From DATBVX01 sp963724625 (lineage in GTDB: Bacteria; Pseudomonadota; Gammaproteobacteria; Steroidobacterales; Steroidobacteraceae), in assembly GCA_963724625.1 (NCBI GenBank), contig CAVRVO010000003.1, forward strand, positions 62,001 to 126,000: a stretch of 64,000 nt of DNA, in the 5' to 3' direction. Each line of letters begins with the position of its first letter. Position 1 is the stretch's first letter. Shown here piece after piece: positions 25,937 to 34,380 of the stretch. A program made the translations under genes and the position numbers. Below the pieces are notes generated by a model, which was given only the letters and a program-made list of their open reading frames with translations, had not been told where the DNA came from and did no database searches.

Positions 25937-27145
25937 CTAAGCGATCTTGCTGACAACCCGCTCGCGCGTAATCGCGGCGATGCTCGCAGTTCCCGCTTGT
26001 CGCATGATCAGTCGGACTTCTTTCTTCAGGATGTCGGTTACTGCTTCGACGCCCTGCTGACCAAAGGCCGCGAGACCCCATGCCTGCGGGCGTCCGATCC
26101 CGACGGCAGTGGCGCCGAGCGCCAGCGCCTTGAAAATATCGGTACCGCGGCGGATGCCTCCGTCGATCAGCACCGGAACACGGCCCGCTACAGCCGCCAC
26201 CACTTCAGGAAGGCATTCGATAGTCGAGCGCAGAGTTTCCTCGTTGCGACCACCATGGTTGGAGATGATCACGCCATCGGCTCCGTGCGTAACGCAAAGA
26301 GCCGCATCCTCGCCCGTCACGATGCCCTTAACGAGCAGCTTCACCGATACGAGATCGCGCAGGCGCTTCAGATAATCCCAGGTGAGGTTCGATGGCGTGT
26401 GTTCCTTGACGTGGGAAACATCGAGCCCGGCAAACATCGGCGCCTTGTGGACGTAGTCGTGCGAATTGTCGATGTGGCAGGTGGTGCACACGCGAGTGTC
26501 TTTGCGCATTGCACGTTGCAGCGTCTCGTTGTTGCGCCCATCCATGTTGTCGACCGTGAGCGCGATCGCAGGACATCCCGCGCGTTCAGCGCGCTGCACG
26601 ATTGCCTTGGTCACGTTCCAGTCATCGGTCGCATACAGTTGCTGCCACACGGTGCCGCCGCGTGCGCGGGTAACGTCCTCCACCGAAGTCGAGGCCGCGG
26701 TCGACAACATCATCAGCGTCGAACGCGACGCAGCCGCCCGCGCCGTCGCGAGCTCACCATCCGGATGAAATGCGCGCTGATCGGAAACAGCAGAGAGGTA
26801 GAAGGGCACTGGGTGCGTCACGCCGAACATGCGCACCGACATGTCGACATTGCTGACGTCGACGAAGCGGCGCGAGCGAATCTCGACCAGCCCGTAGGCC
26901 TCGTGGTTGGCGATCACCGTCCGATCATCGTCCACACCCGTGGCGATGAACGCAAAATGCGCTGGCGGCAGTACGGCACGCGCCAACGCTTCGAAGTCCA
27001 TCACGTTGAGGACCTGATCGAGCGTCATGGTCTGCGCCGGGGCCTGCGACCACGCGAGCCGCGGCACGGCAGCGAGTATCGGCAGTGTGCAAAGGCGCGA
27101 GAGTATCCAGCGACGGGCAGCAACAATCTCGTCTGGTGACGGCAT
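25937..27145 (-). CDS. FMN-dependent alpha-hydroxy-acid dehydrogenase, Tat-type signal
   Basis: The 402-residue protein belongs to the L-lactate dehydrogenase/glycolate oxidase family. FMN and substrate residues include LTVDNMDG, the catalytic histidine in IISNHGGRNEE and the phosphate loop DGGIRRGTDIFKALALGA. Its first 35 residues look like an export signal: twin arginines (AARRWILSRL), then a hydrophobic stretch ending near AWSQA. The family is usually cytoplasmic or membrane-linked, so an exported form is unusual. An inserted CTTCHIDNSH segment provides a C-x-x-C not typical of the family. It is divergent from the CmcJ-like gene (179 bases), suggesting shared control. Confidence 0.9.
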   Translation of the reverse strand: MPSPDEIVAARRWILSRLCTLPILAAVPRLAWSQAPAQTMTLDQVLNVMDFEALARAVLPPAHFAFIATGVDDDRTVIANHEAYGLVEIRSRRFVDVSNVDMSVRMFGVTHPVPFYLSAVSDQRAFHPDGELATARAAASRSTLMMLSTAASTSVEDVTRARGGTVWQQLYATDDWNVTKAIVQRAERAGCPAIALTVDNMDGRNNETLQRAMRKDTRVCTTCHIDNSHDYVHKAPMFAGLDVSHVKEHTPSNLTWDYLKRLRDLVSVKLLVKGIVTGEDAALCVTHGADGVIISNHGGRNEETLRSTIECLPEVVAAVAGRVPVLIDGGIRRGTDIFKALALGATAVGIGRPQAWGLAAFGQQGVEAVTDILKKEVRLIMRQAGTASIAAITRERVVSKIA

Positions 27146-27323
27146 CGAAACGACTCCCCAGGGGCAGGCTTTCGCTTGGTTGTTATGCGTTGAACAAGCG
27201 GTGAATTGCGGCGGACCATAGTTAGGCACAATGGCGTGCAAGGCAAGCGGTCTGAAGATGTCCGGGTGGACAACCGTCCTCGCCGGTTGCAGTCTTGTAG
27301 AGTCTCGGATCAGGAACAGGCTG

Positions 27324-28217
27324 ATGGGGAACTCGATAGACGAAAGTGATGCAAGGGCCGTTGAGGCCGCGATCAGCTATGTGACGCGGGACTCGCTGAT
27401 CAATCGACGCTTCGTCGCACCCGGCGCCGAGCGCAACACCGGTCAGTATCGAACCCACCCGGTAGCAATCCGTGATGGGCGCGCCATCAAGGATCACTTC
27501 AGCCTGGATATTCAGGGCTTCGTCGTGGCGGAACGCCCCAGCGCGGTGAAGGACTTCTTCGACAAGGACGAGGTCGACCGGGTCTATGCCGGCGAAGTCG
27601 AGGCAACGATCAAGGCATTGACCGGTGCAACTCGTGTTGTGTCCAGGGGCTGGATGATCCGCACTTCAGGCGATCTGCCCAAATACGAGCAAACCGTGGG
27701 CTATACCCACAGCGGCGGCGTGCAACCGCCGGCGGGTGAGGCGCACGTCGACTTCATGCCACACGTCGCGGAACGGATGGCGCGCAAGATCTATGAGGAG
27801 TCATTCCCGGGCGGCAAGGGTTACTCCAGGTTCATCGCTTCAAGCCTCTGGCGCACATTTTCGGATCCGCCGCAGGACTGGCCGCTGGCGCTCTGCGATG
27901 CCCGCAGCGTCGGAGCCGACGAGGGCACCCGGAACACGCTGCATATCGTGGATCAGATTCCCGACGAGCAGACCATGCTTCGCGAGATGCCCGACGAGGA
28001 TTCCCTGATCGCGGCCGCGATATTTCACTACAACCCGAAGCATCGCTGGTGGTACTTCTCCAACATGACGCGCGACGAGGTCGTGCTGCTCAAGTTTCAC
28101 GACAGCGACCGGTCCCGCGCGATGCGCGTGCCTCATACCGCATTTCGCGACCCGACCTTTGCGAACGCGAAGCCGCGGCACAGCATCGAGTGTCGCAGCT
28201 TCGCATTCTTCGAGTGA
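27324..28217 (+). CDS. CmcJ/NvfI-family oxidoreductase
   Basis: The 297-residue protein shows the family pattern: AHVDFMPHVAERMA, PLALCDARSVGADEG, then FHYNPKHRWWYFSNMTRDE and VPHTAFRDP near the end. Members include fungal asaB-like proteins and CmcJ, which works with CmcI in cephamycin methoxylation; most bacterial members are of unknown substrate. His and Asp in the HxDF motif are candidate iron ligands for a 2-oxoglutarate oxygenase-like reaction, which I infer rather than see proven. I chose ATG 27324 (AGGAACAGG upstream), not the longer frame from 27231. A GNAT acetyltransferase follows 21 bases later. Confidence 0.88.
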   Translation: MGNSIDESDARAVEAAISYVTRDSLINRRFVAPGAERNTGQYRTHPVAIRDGRAIKDHFSLDIQGFVVAERPSAVKDFFDKDEVDRVYAGEVEATIKALTGATRVVSRGWMIRTSGDLPKYEQTVGYTHSGGVQPPAGEAHVDFMPHVAERMARKIYEESFPGGKGYSRFIASSLWRTFSDPPQDWPLALCDARSVGADEGTRNTLHIVDQIPDEQTMLREMPDEDSLIAAAIFHYNPKHRWWYFSNMTRDEVVLLKFHDSDRSRAMRVPHTAFRDPTFANAKPRHSIECRSFAFFE

Positions 28218-28238
28218 TCAGGCCCGCAACAGTAGCCG

Positions 28239-28670
28239 ATGTCCCAGCAGCTAGCTCGACTCGTGGAGCAGTACTGGAAGTTCGAGCAGATCGCCGGGTT
28301 TTCCCGCGTTGACGTCGAAGCGCGTCTGGCGGAGTTAGTGGCTACGCCTGATCTCGGCGCCGCTTGGGTGGCACTTCACGATGACCAGCCTTGCGGGTAC
28401 CTCATCGCCGTCCACGTGTTCAGCCTCGAACACGGCGGGGTGATGGCGGAAATTGATGAGCTGTTTGTGCTGCCTGGTCATCGCGCGACGGGGATCGGCG
28501 GTAGCCTGTTGCGGACAGCGGAAGATGCCCTCGGGAGAAGTGGGTGCATTCGCATTCAGCTTCAGCTCGGCGCCGGTAACGAAGCAGCGCGCGCGTTCTA
28601 TCGCCGCCACGGCTACCGGGAACGCTCGGCGTACGAGCTTCTGGACAAGCCGCTTCCCATCGGCTCATAG
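28239..28670 (+). CDS. GNAT-family N-acetyltransferase
   Basis: The 143-residue protein has the GNAT acetyl-CoA pyrophosphate loop, HRATGIGGSLLRTAED (R-x-x-G-x-G). It is preceded by the strand IDELFVLPG and followed by NEAARAFYRRHGYRER, which is standard motif B. The acceptor substrate is unknown; amino acids, antibiotics and protein termini are all possible for this size. It sits 21 bases after the CmcJ-like gene, so the two may be cotranscribed and act on related molecules. It converges on the PNPOx-like gene. Confidence 0.93.
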   Translation: MSQQLARLVEQYWKFEQIAGFSRVDVEARLAELVATPDLGAAWVALHDDQPCGYLIAVHVFSLEHGGVMAEIDELFVLPGHRATGIGGSLLRTAEDALGRSGCIRIQLQLGAGNEAARAFYRRHGYRERSAYELLDKPLPIGS

Positions 28671-28706
28671 CTCCCGTCCCCGCCAATCTGGATCCGAGCA
28701 GCTGAC

Positions 28707-29684
28707 CTAGCGCGACGCCGCAGCTGCTGCCGGCCAGTCTCCGGTCGCAAGCGAATTCGGCGACCACTCGAGCAGGTTCCATCGCAGCGGAAGTGCATTT
28801 GCACGATAGACAACGCGGCGAGGCGTGAATCGCCAGAAGCGCTCGGCGCCCAGGAACGTGGCAGTCTCCGGTGAGTCGAGAATGACTTGCGCATCTCCGG
28901 TGAGTTGCAGCTGATCGCCAGTGTCAAAGTCCACGAACACCAGGCCAGCCCGTGGATTGGCGAGCATGTTGCCGAGGGAATTGAACAAGCGGTTGCCGGT
29001 GAAGTCGGGAATGGTGAGCACGCCCGCATCATCCAGCCGAACGAAACCGGACTTGCCGCCGCGATGGGACACGTCCACCTGGCGCCCTTGGTCGAGGTCG
29101 ACATAGGAGGCGACAAAAAATGTATCGGCACCTGTAATCAATGCATGGGCGCGTTCATCGATGCGAGCCAGATGCTGCGCAGGCTGCTGCGGCGGGATGC
29201 GGGGATCGCGAACAAACTCGAAGTCGCGCACCTGGATGTATTTCGGACAGTTGCCGAAAGCCTGCTCAACGCGGATGTCGAACTGGTCAGCGCTCGATCT
29301 GCGAATCGAACCATTAGCGCGATTACGCCGCCGCGTGCTCAGCTCGATGCCGAGCAGGGCGATCGAGTTGCCATCGTCCAGGCCTTCCTCTGCTGGATCG
29401 CTCGGATCACGCGGTGTCTCGACACGCAGCAGCGCCGGATCCGGAGAATGTACGAACCCGGGGTTGCCCGCGCGCATTGTCGCCCAGGCATCGCCATTCG
29501 CATCGACGCTGCCCAGCAAGACGAACGGAAGCTGAGGATAGAAATTTCGATGCTGCTCGGGCAGGTGATCGCGAACGATGCTGGAAGCATGGCGCGCCAT
29601 TCTCTCGGCGACGCCGACGGTACGCTGAATCGCAACTTCACCCGCGTGCCAGGTGAATTTGGGGTTGCGTTCGGGCTCGCTCAT
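28707..29684 (-). CDS. Pyridoxamine 5'-phosphate oxidase-like FMN-binding protein
   Basis: The 325-residue protein has split-barrel flavin-binding character. The N-terminal half reads FVLLGSVDANGDAWATMRAGNPGF. The C-terminal half repeats the pattern with FFVASYVDLDQGRQVDVSHRGG, and both are followed by the usual D/N-G strand turn. The middle part carries NCPKYIQVRDFEFVRD. Two-barrel proteins of this kind are found beside flavin or heme systems; the substrate is unknown. It is translationally coupled (ATGA) to the EamA transporter upstream, so export of a small metabolite and flavin chemistry may be linked. Confidence 0.8.
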   Translation of the reverse strand: MSEPERNPKFTWHAGEVAIQRTVGVAERMARHASSIVRDHLPEQHRNFYPQLPFVLLGSVDANGDAWATMRAGNPGFVHSPDPALLRVETPRDPSDPAEEGLDDGNSIALLGIELSTRRRNRANGSIRRSSADQFDIRVEQAFGNCPKYIQVRDFEFVRDPRIPPQQPAQHLARIDERAHALITGADTFFVASYVDLDQGRQVDVSHRGGKSGFVRLDDAGVLTIPDFTGNRLFNSLGNMLANPRAGLVFVDFDTGDQLQLTGDAQVILDSPETATFLGAERFWRFTPRRVVYRANALPLRWNLLEWSPNSLATGDWPAAAAASR

Positions 29685-30583
29685 GCGCGGCTCGCGCCTT
29701 CAGCCACCCGGGGGCGGGTTCGGAACGTCACATTGCCGGAAGCGAGCGCGGTGCCCAGCACGATGATCGGGCACGCGATAAGCATGTGCGGGGTGACTGT
29801 CTCGTTGAGGAATATGAAGCCCCAAAGCATTCCGAACACCGGCACCAGATAGACCGACGTGCTCGCCTTCGACGGTCCGATGCGCGCGATCAGCCGGAAA
29901 TAAAACACATACGCAACCCCCGTGCACAGCACTCCGAGGGCGATCATGCACAGCCAGGTGTTGAGAGAGGGCGTGACTTTCGGCCAGTTTGCTACCGCCA
30001 GCGGGATCATCAGGAGCGTCGCGGCGATGCTGCTGCCGGTGGCCGCGGCCAACGGCGGGACATTGCTTAATCTCTTCTTCGTGTAGTTCATGCCGAGGCC
30101 GTAGGAGGCGCTCGCGCCCAGTGCCGCGAGTACGGCCAGGGTCGTGCTCCCACCGTTGAAGGAAATCTTGTCCCAAGCCGATAGCAATACGCCGCCGAAC
30201 CCGATCACCAGCCCGACGATGCGGGTCACAGTCAGTCGGTCATTGAGCCAGAAGTACGCGACCAGGGCCGCAAACATCGGTGTAGTGGTATTGATTACCG
30301 CAGCCATTCCGGAGGTCAGAAAGGTGACCGCGTAGGCGAACAACGCGAAGGGCAGGGCAGAGCTGAATATTCCGACCACCATCATTGGCACTGCCGCGCC
30401 GCGCAGGTGCCCGAGCCCACCGCGCCAGGCCAGCAGGCCGATCAGAAACAGGGCGGCGATGCCTATACGAACTTCGACCAGCGCGAAGGCGCCGAACTCC
30501 GGTACGGCGACGCGCATGAAAAGAAAAGCGGCGCCCCAGATGACGCCCAGGATGAGCAGCTCGAAACGATCGCGATTGGCCAT
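29681..30583 (-). CDS. EamA-family drug/metabolite transporter (10 TM)
   Basis: The 300-residue protein has about ten membrane helices in two EamA repeats. The first starts WGAAFLFMRVAVPEFG and includes MAAVINTTTPMFAALVAY; the second has STSVYLVPVFGMLWGFIFLN, the mirrored motif. It should move metabolites or drugs out of the cell; the substrate is unknown. It leads a two-gene operon with the PNPOx-like gene. A strong terminator-like hairpin lies just upstream and belongs to the divergently placed small gene at 30641-31019. Confidence 0.93.
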   Translation of the reverse strand: MANRDRFELLILGVIWGAAFLFMRVAVPEFGAFALVEVRIGIAALFLIGLLAWRGGLGHLRGAAVPMMVVGIFSSALPFALFAYAVTFLTSGMAAVINTTTPMFAALVAYFWLNDRLTVTRIVGLVIGFGGVLLSAWDKISFNGGSTTLAVLAALGASASYGLGMNYTKKRLSNVPPLAAATGSSIAATLLMIPLAVANWPKVTPSLNTWLCMIALGVLCTGVAYVFYFRLIARIGPSKASTSVYLVPVFGMLWGFIFLNETVTPHMLIACPIIVLGTALASGNVTFRTRPRVAEGASRA

Positions 30584-30594
30584 GAGAGTTTCCG

Positions 30595-30629
30595 AAAAAA
30601 TGAGCCCGCCGGCGCTAACCGGCGGGCTC
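30595..30629 (-). terminator. Rho-independent terminator of the LGxMxVxA-repeat gene
   Basis: Perfect eleven-base arms (gagcccgccgg / ccggcgggctc, 30602-30612 and 30619-30629) close a 6-base loop. On the minus strand the stem is followed by six T residues (as A at 30595-30600). It follows the stop at 30641. Confidence 0.9.
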
Positions 30630-30640
30630 CAGGCAGTAGT

Positions 30641-31019
30641 CTAGTCCCAGGAGCGGGAAGTGGCGCGTCCGGCGACGATCACCGTTCCCTGTGAAGGCGC
30701 GGTTACCGTCATATTGCCAAGGTCCGCAATCAGCACATCACGCCCGGCGCTCACCGTCATCGTGCCCAGATTCGCAACTACATTCGCAACTGTTGCGTTG
30801 GTCTCGCGCTTGGCGGTTACGACCAAAACGCCCATTTTGACGATGCGCGGAGCACTCACGACCATCTGCCCGAGACTCGCCACAGCGCTGTCGCGTGTCG
30901 CGACTGCGGTCGCCGCATGCGCGCATTCATCGACCGCCTGGGCTGCCGGCGCAATCAGGCGCTGCCCCGGTCAGGAGTGTGATGAATGCGAACTTTCGGA
31001 TGGTCTGCAGCGTGTTCAT
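30641..31019 (-). pseudogene. Small secreted LGxMxVxA-repeat protein, frameshifted in signal peptide
   Basis: From the ATG at 31019 (GGAGAGA upstream) a signal peptide begins, MNTLQTIRKFAFITLLTGAA. The frame then stops early. One extra C near 30958 explains this: dropping it restores TGAALIAPAAQA, a perfect cleavage site. It joins the second frame (VDECAHAATAVATRDSAVA) without a stop to 30641. The restored mature protein is about 100 residues and contains four near-repeats of the form LGxMxV[ST]A spaced about 20 residues apart (SLGQMVVSA, KMGVLVVTA, NLGTMTVSA, DLGNMTVTA). The pattern suggests stacked beta strands. No family is recognised. Either a sequencing indel or a recent loss of function is possible. 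Confidence 0.65.
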
Positions 31020-31246
31020 GGCTCTCTCCGAGTTGAAAATCCTCTGCCTCAGGTCGTTTCCGGGTGTGTGCACTTTCGGCTGTTTGGGCAATAGCATCAA
31101 ACGCAATACTTGATTTCGGGTTAAGCGAATCTTTCCTGCTGGTGGCGTTCGGCGGCTGGCGTCAGTGGTGGAGAGGCGTTGAGCAGGACATCTGGATTCA
31201 GGCGCAAGAATCGGAGAGTTCCAGGCCCGGGGCGAGCGTATTCTGC

Positions 31247-31726
31247 ATGGGCTCGAATCACAGGTGGATACTGATGCCAATTCCAGCCGTCCTCGCTTGT
31301 TCGCTCGCATGGTCCTCGCAGTTGATGCCGCCTCGGCTCTATGAGGTGACGACCGTCACGGCAATGCCGCATCTCGAGGAAAATCTTCGCTACGCCACGA
31401 CGCACGAGAAGCGCTGCCTCAGCCAGGCGGATTTGTCGTCGGCGTCGGCATTCCCGGTGCTGAGTCATGTGGCGCTCAAGGACTGCAGGCTGGGCGAGGA
31501 AAGTCGGCAGGAGGACGGCGTTTCATATGTCCTCATCTGTGACGGCGGGCATGGAACAACCGGCGGCGCACAGTGGCGGATCGGCGAGCATCAGGTTACC
31601 GGCACGCTCAGCGTGAAGCTGGGCGGCAAGAACTTTACGTTCTACCAGCGCGTGACCGCCAAACTCCTGGGCAATTGTGTCGCTGCATCAACGCCGTCGG
31701 GTAGTGCAGAGGTCAGGGACAATTAG
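31247..31726 (+). CDS. DUF3617-like secreted protein
   Basis: The 159-residue frame has a signal segment (MPIPAVLACSLAWSS) and a mature part resembling DUF3617. It begins RLYEVTTVTAMPHL, followed by conserved cysteine pairs (KRCLSQ, LKDCRLGEES, LICDG) and a strand-rich end (VTGTLSVKLGGKNFTFYQRV). DUF3617 proteins are small periplasmic proteins of unknown function. The start may be 31247 or 31274; the latter has AGGTGG seven bases upstream. An LAC triplet offers a doubtful lipobox. Its 3' end overlaps the convergent zwf by 14 bases. Confidence 0.7.
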   Translation: MGSNHRWILMPIPAVLACSLAWSSQLMPPRLYEVTTVTAMPHLEENLRYATTHEKRCLSQADLSSASAFPVLSHVALKDCRLGEESRQEDGVSYVLICDGGHGTTGGAQWRIGEHQVTGTLSVKLGGKNFTFYQRVTAKLLGNCVAASTPSGSAEVRDN

Positions 31727-33104
31727 CTGACGCCAAGGGCGCATGCCAACCGCCGGTGTCTTCGGCCAGCGCATCGGCTTCCGATGGTCCCCAGCTCCCG
31801 GCGTCGTACGCGAGCGGTGCTGACTCCTCACCGATGACATCGTCAACGATCTTCCACGCCGCTTCGATCGAATCCTGGCGCGCGAATAGCGTCGGATCCC
31901 CGCGGAGCGCATCGCCAATGAGACGTTCGTAGGCCGAATGCGCGCCCGCTTCGGCGTCGCACATCAGCAGTTCGTCCGAGCGGCCGTGCATCACCTCGCC
32001 TGGCTCCTTGGTGCGCACGCCCAGACCGATCACCACGCGATCGGGTCCAAGGCGAAAGCGGACGTAGTTGGCTTCGTTGGGTGCAGCATCGAACAGCGGA
32101 TGCATCGAGGTGCGCAGGCGCACCATGACCTCGGTCGCCGTCACCGCCATGCGCTTGCCAGCGCGGATCAGGAACGGCACTCCGGCCCAGCGCGGTGAAT
32201 CGATGTCGAGCCTGAGCGCCGCGTAGGTTTCGACTCGCGAGTCTCTTGCCACGTCCGGCTCGTCGCGATAGCCGGCGTACTGACCGCGCACGACATCGCC
32301 CGAGTCGAGCGGCAGCATGGCCTCGAGCACCTTGACCTTCTCATCGCGTATAGCAGCGCTCGCGTAGCTCGCCGGCGGCTCCATCGCCAGCAGGCTCACC
32401 ACCTGCAGCAGATGGTTCTGAACCACATCGCGAATTGCGCCCAGTTCCTCATACAACTTGCCGCGACCCTCGATGCCGAAGGACTCCGCCATGGTGATCT
32501 GCACGCTGGCGATGTGGTCGCGATTCCAAAGGGGCTCGAGGAAGGCATTGGCGAAGCGGAAGTAGAGCAGGTTCTGCACCGGCTCCTTGCCGAGAAAATG
32601 GTCGATACGATAGATCTGCGGCTCTGCGAATACCTGCGCGAGCGTGGCGTTGAGTGCCCGCGCCGACTTGAGGTCGCGGCCGAGAGGCTTCTCGACCACC
32701 ACGCGCGCACCGCGCGCTGCACCGGAGGCGCCGAGCTTCGTCACGACGTCTCCGAACATGCTCGGTGGAATCGCAAGATAGTGGAGCGGGGCGCGTGCGT
32801 TGCCCAAGGCGTCCTTGAGCCTGCGGAAGGTGTCGGCGTCGCGATAGTCGCCGGTCACATAGCTAAGCTGTTTGCAGAGTGATGCATAGGCGGGCTCATC
32901 GATGCCGCTGCCATGCTCGCGAAGACTCGCGGCCAGGCGCTCCTCCAGCCGCTCTTTGGTCCACGATTCACGGGCGACACCGAGCACCGGGCCTATGTGT
33001 CGCCCGCGCCGGACCAGGTTTTCGACCGCCGGAATGATCTTTTTGTAAGCGAGATCGCCGGTGATGCCGAAGATCACCAGCGCATCCGCCTGGGATTCTT
33101 GCAT
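31713..33104 (-). CDS. zwf: Glucose-6-phosphate 1-dehydrogenase
   Basis: The 463-residue enzyme oxidises glucose 6-phosphate to 6-phosphogluconolactone and makes NADPH. Landmarks are the dinucleotide loop GITGDLAYKKI near residue 13, the substrate site YRIDHFLGKEPVQNL with its base histidine, and EKPLGRDL near residue 139. FLIRAGKRM occurs late, as in the family. It is slightly shorter than typical (about 480-490). It lies 18 bases after tal on the same strand, so the oxidative and non-oxidative pentose phosphate steps are coexpressed. Its 3' end overlaps a convergent gene. Confidence 0.97.
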   Translation of the reverse strand: MQESQADALVIFGITGDLAYKKIIPAVENLVRRGRHIGPVLGVARESWTKERLEERLAASLREHGSGIDEPAYASLCKQLSYVTGDYRDADTFRRLKDALGNARAPLHYLAIPPSMFGDVVTKLGASGAARGARVVVEKPLGRDLKSARALNATLAQVFAEPQIYRIDHFLGKEPVQNLLYFRFANAFLEPLWNRDHIASVQITMAESFGIEGRGKLYEELGAIRDVVQNHLLQVVSLLAMEPPASYASAAIRDEKVKVLEAMLPLDSGDVVRGQYAGYRDEPDVARDSRVETYAALRLDIDSPRWAGVPFLIRAGKRMAVTATEVMVRLRTSMHPLFDAAPNEANYVRFRLGPDRVVIGLGVRTKEPGEVMHGRSDELLMCDAEAGAHSAYERLIGDALRGDPTLFARQDSIEAAWKIVDDVIGEESAPLAYDAGSWGPSEADALAEDTGGWHAPLASANCP

Positions 33105-33122
33105 GCGTTCGGTTTCAGCCCT

Positions 33123-34232
33123 TCAGCGCACGCTCGCGAGTGGCGCCTTGTTGGTTATCGCCTGCAACGTCTCGGCATAAGCCTTCTTGAACTTGTCGAT
33201 CCCTTCCTCGAGCAACTGGCTTGCCACGTGAGTGAGATCGATGCCAGTTTTCTTCAGATCGACAGTAACCTGCCACGCCTCCTTGATGTCCTGCTCGAGC
33301 GTCGCCGCGGCCTTGCCATGATCCGCAAAGGCTTCGATGGTCTGGCCCGGCAGGGTCGTCACGGTTTGCGGTCCGATCAACGGCTGGACGTACATGAGGT
33401 CATGGTACGCCGGATTCTTGGTGCTGGTACTCGCCCACAGAAGTCGCTGCGGCGACGCGCCGGCGCGCTCGAGCTCTTTCCAGCGCGTCGATGCCGCCGT
33501 CTCCTTGAAACGCTGGTAGGCAAGCTTTGCGTTGGCGACGGCGCACTTGCCAAGCAGGTTTTTCGCGATCGCGTCTCCCAGCTTGGCCCGCGCCTGCAGC
33601 TTCTCGTCGACGAGCGTGTCGATGCGGCTCAGGAAGAAGCTCGCAACCGACGCCAGCCGATCGATCGGTTCGTGCTGCACCTTGCGGCGCTCGAGCGCGC
33701 GCACGTAGGCGTGAGCGACCGCTTCGTAGCGTTCAATGGAAAAGAGCAGCGTCACATTGATATTGATGCCTTCGATGAGCAGGGTCTCGATGGCGGGTAC
33801 GCCCTCTGGCGTGCCGGGGATCTTGATGAAGAGATTGGGCCGATTCACCGCTTTCCACAGGCGGCGCGCTTCTACGATCGAACCCTGTGTGTCACGGGCG
33901 AGTTGGGGCGAGACTTCGAGGCTGACGAATCCGTCTCGCCCCTCAGCCCGGTCATAGACCGGGCGCAGGATGTCGCACGCATCGCGCACGTCTGCGACGA
34001 TGAGTGTTTCGTAGATATGACTCGCGTGCTGCCCCGCCCACTGGCGGATCAGGTCGTCGTAGTCCTCGCTGCTCGTAAGCGCAGTGTTGAAGATCGCAGG
34101 ATTGTTCGTAACCCCCGTGAGCCCTTCTTCCGTGACGCGACGCTCCAGGTCGCCGTTTTCGATCATTCTGCGGCTCAGATCATCGAGCCAATAACTCTGA
34201 CCATATCTGGCAAGTTCCGACAACGCGCTCAT
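33123..34232 (-). CDS. tal: Transaldolase
   Basis: The 369-residue enzyme transfers a dihydroxyacetone unit between sugar phosphates in the pentose phosphate pathway. The active-site lysine sits in LFIKIPGTPEG, with GVTNNPAIF near the start and the serine-rich loop ASTSTKNPAYHDLMYV. The length suits the long TalA/actinobacterial-type subfamily (about 360-370). zwf follows 18 bases downstream in the same operon. Upstream, 148 bases separate it from the divergent TPR-TonB gene. Confidence 0.96.
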   Translation of the reverse strand: MSALSELARYGQSYWLDDLSRRMIENGDLERRVTEEGLTGVTNNPAIFNTALTSSEDYDDLIRQWAGQHASHIYETLIVADVRDACDILRPVYDRAEGRDGFVSLEVSPQLARDTQGSIVEARRLWKAVNRPNLFIKIPGTPEGVPAIETLLIEGININVTLLFSIERYEAVAHAYVRALERRKVQHEPIDRLASVASFFLSRIDTLVDEKLQARAKLGDAIAKNLLGKCAVANAKLAYQRFKETAASTRWKELERAGASPQRLLWASTSTKNPAYHDLMYVQPLIGPQTVTTLPGQTIEAFADHGKAAATLEQDIKEAWQVTVDLKKTGIDLTHVASQLLEEGIDKFKKAYAETLQAITNKAPLASVR

Positions 34233-34380
34233 TTCTCCGCCCTTCCGTGAGTTGGCATCGTTACTCGACCATTGGTATGCCCTCGGGTTCCCAGGCTTCG
34301 GTGGGGTCAGGACTCAACTGACCGATCGGTGAGCGCCTCATCGCTGCGCATGGGTATACTCAGTTTGCAGGGGGGCGCGA

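Noticed and set aside
32913..34250. A 445-codon plus-strand open frame
   Set aside because: It is antisense to zwf and tal; these have full catalytic motifs.
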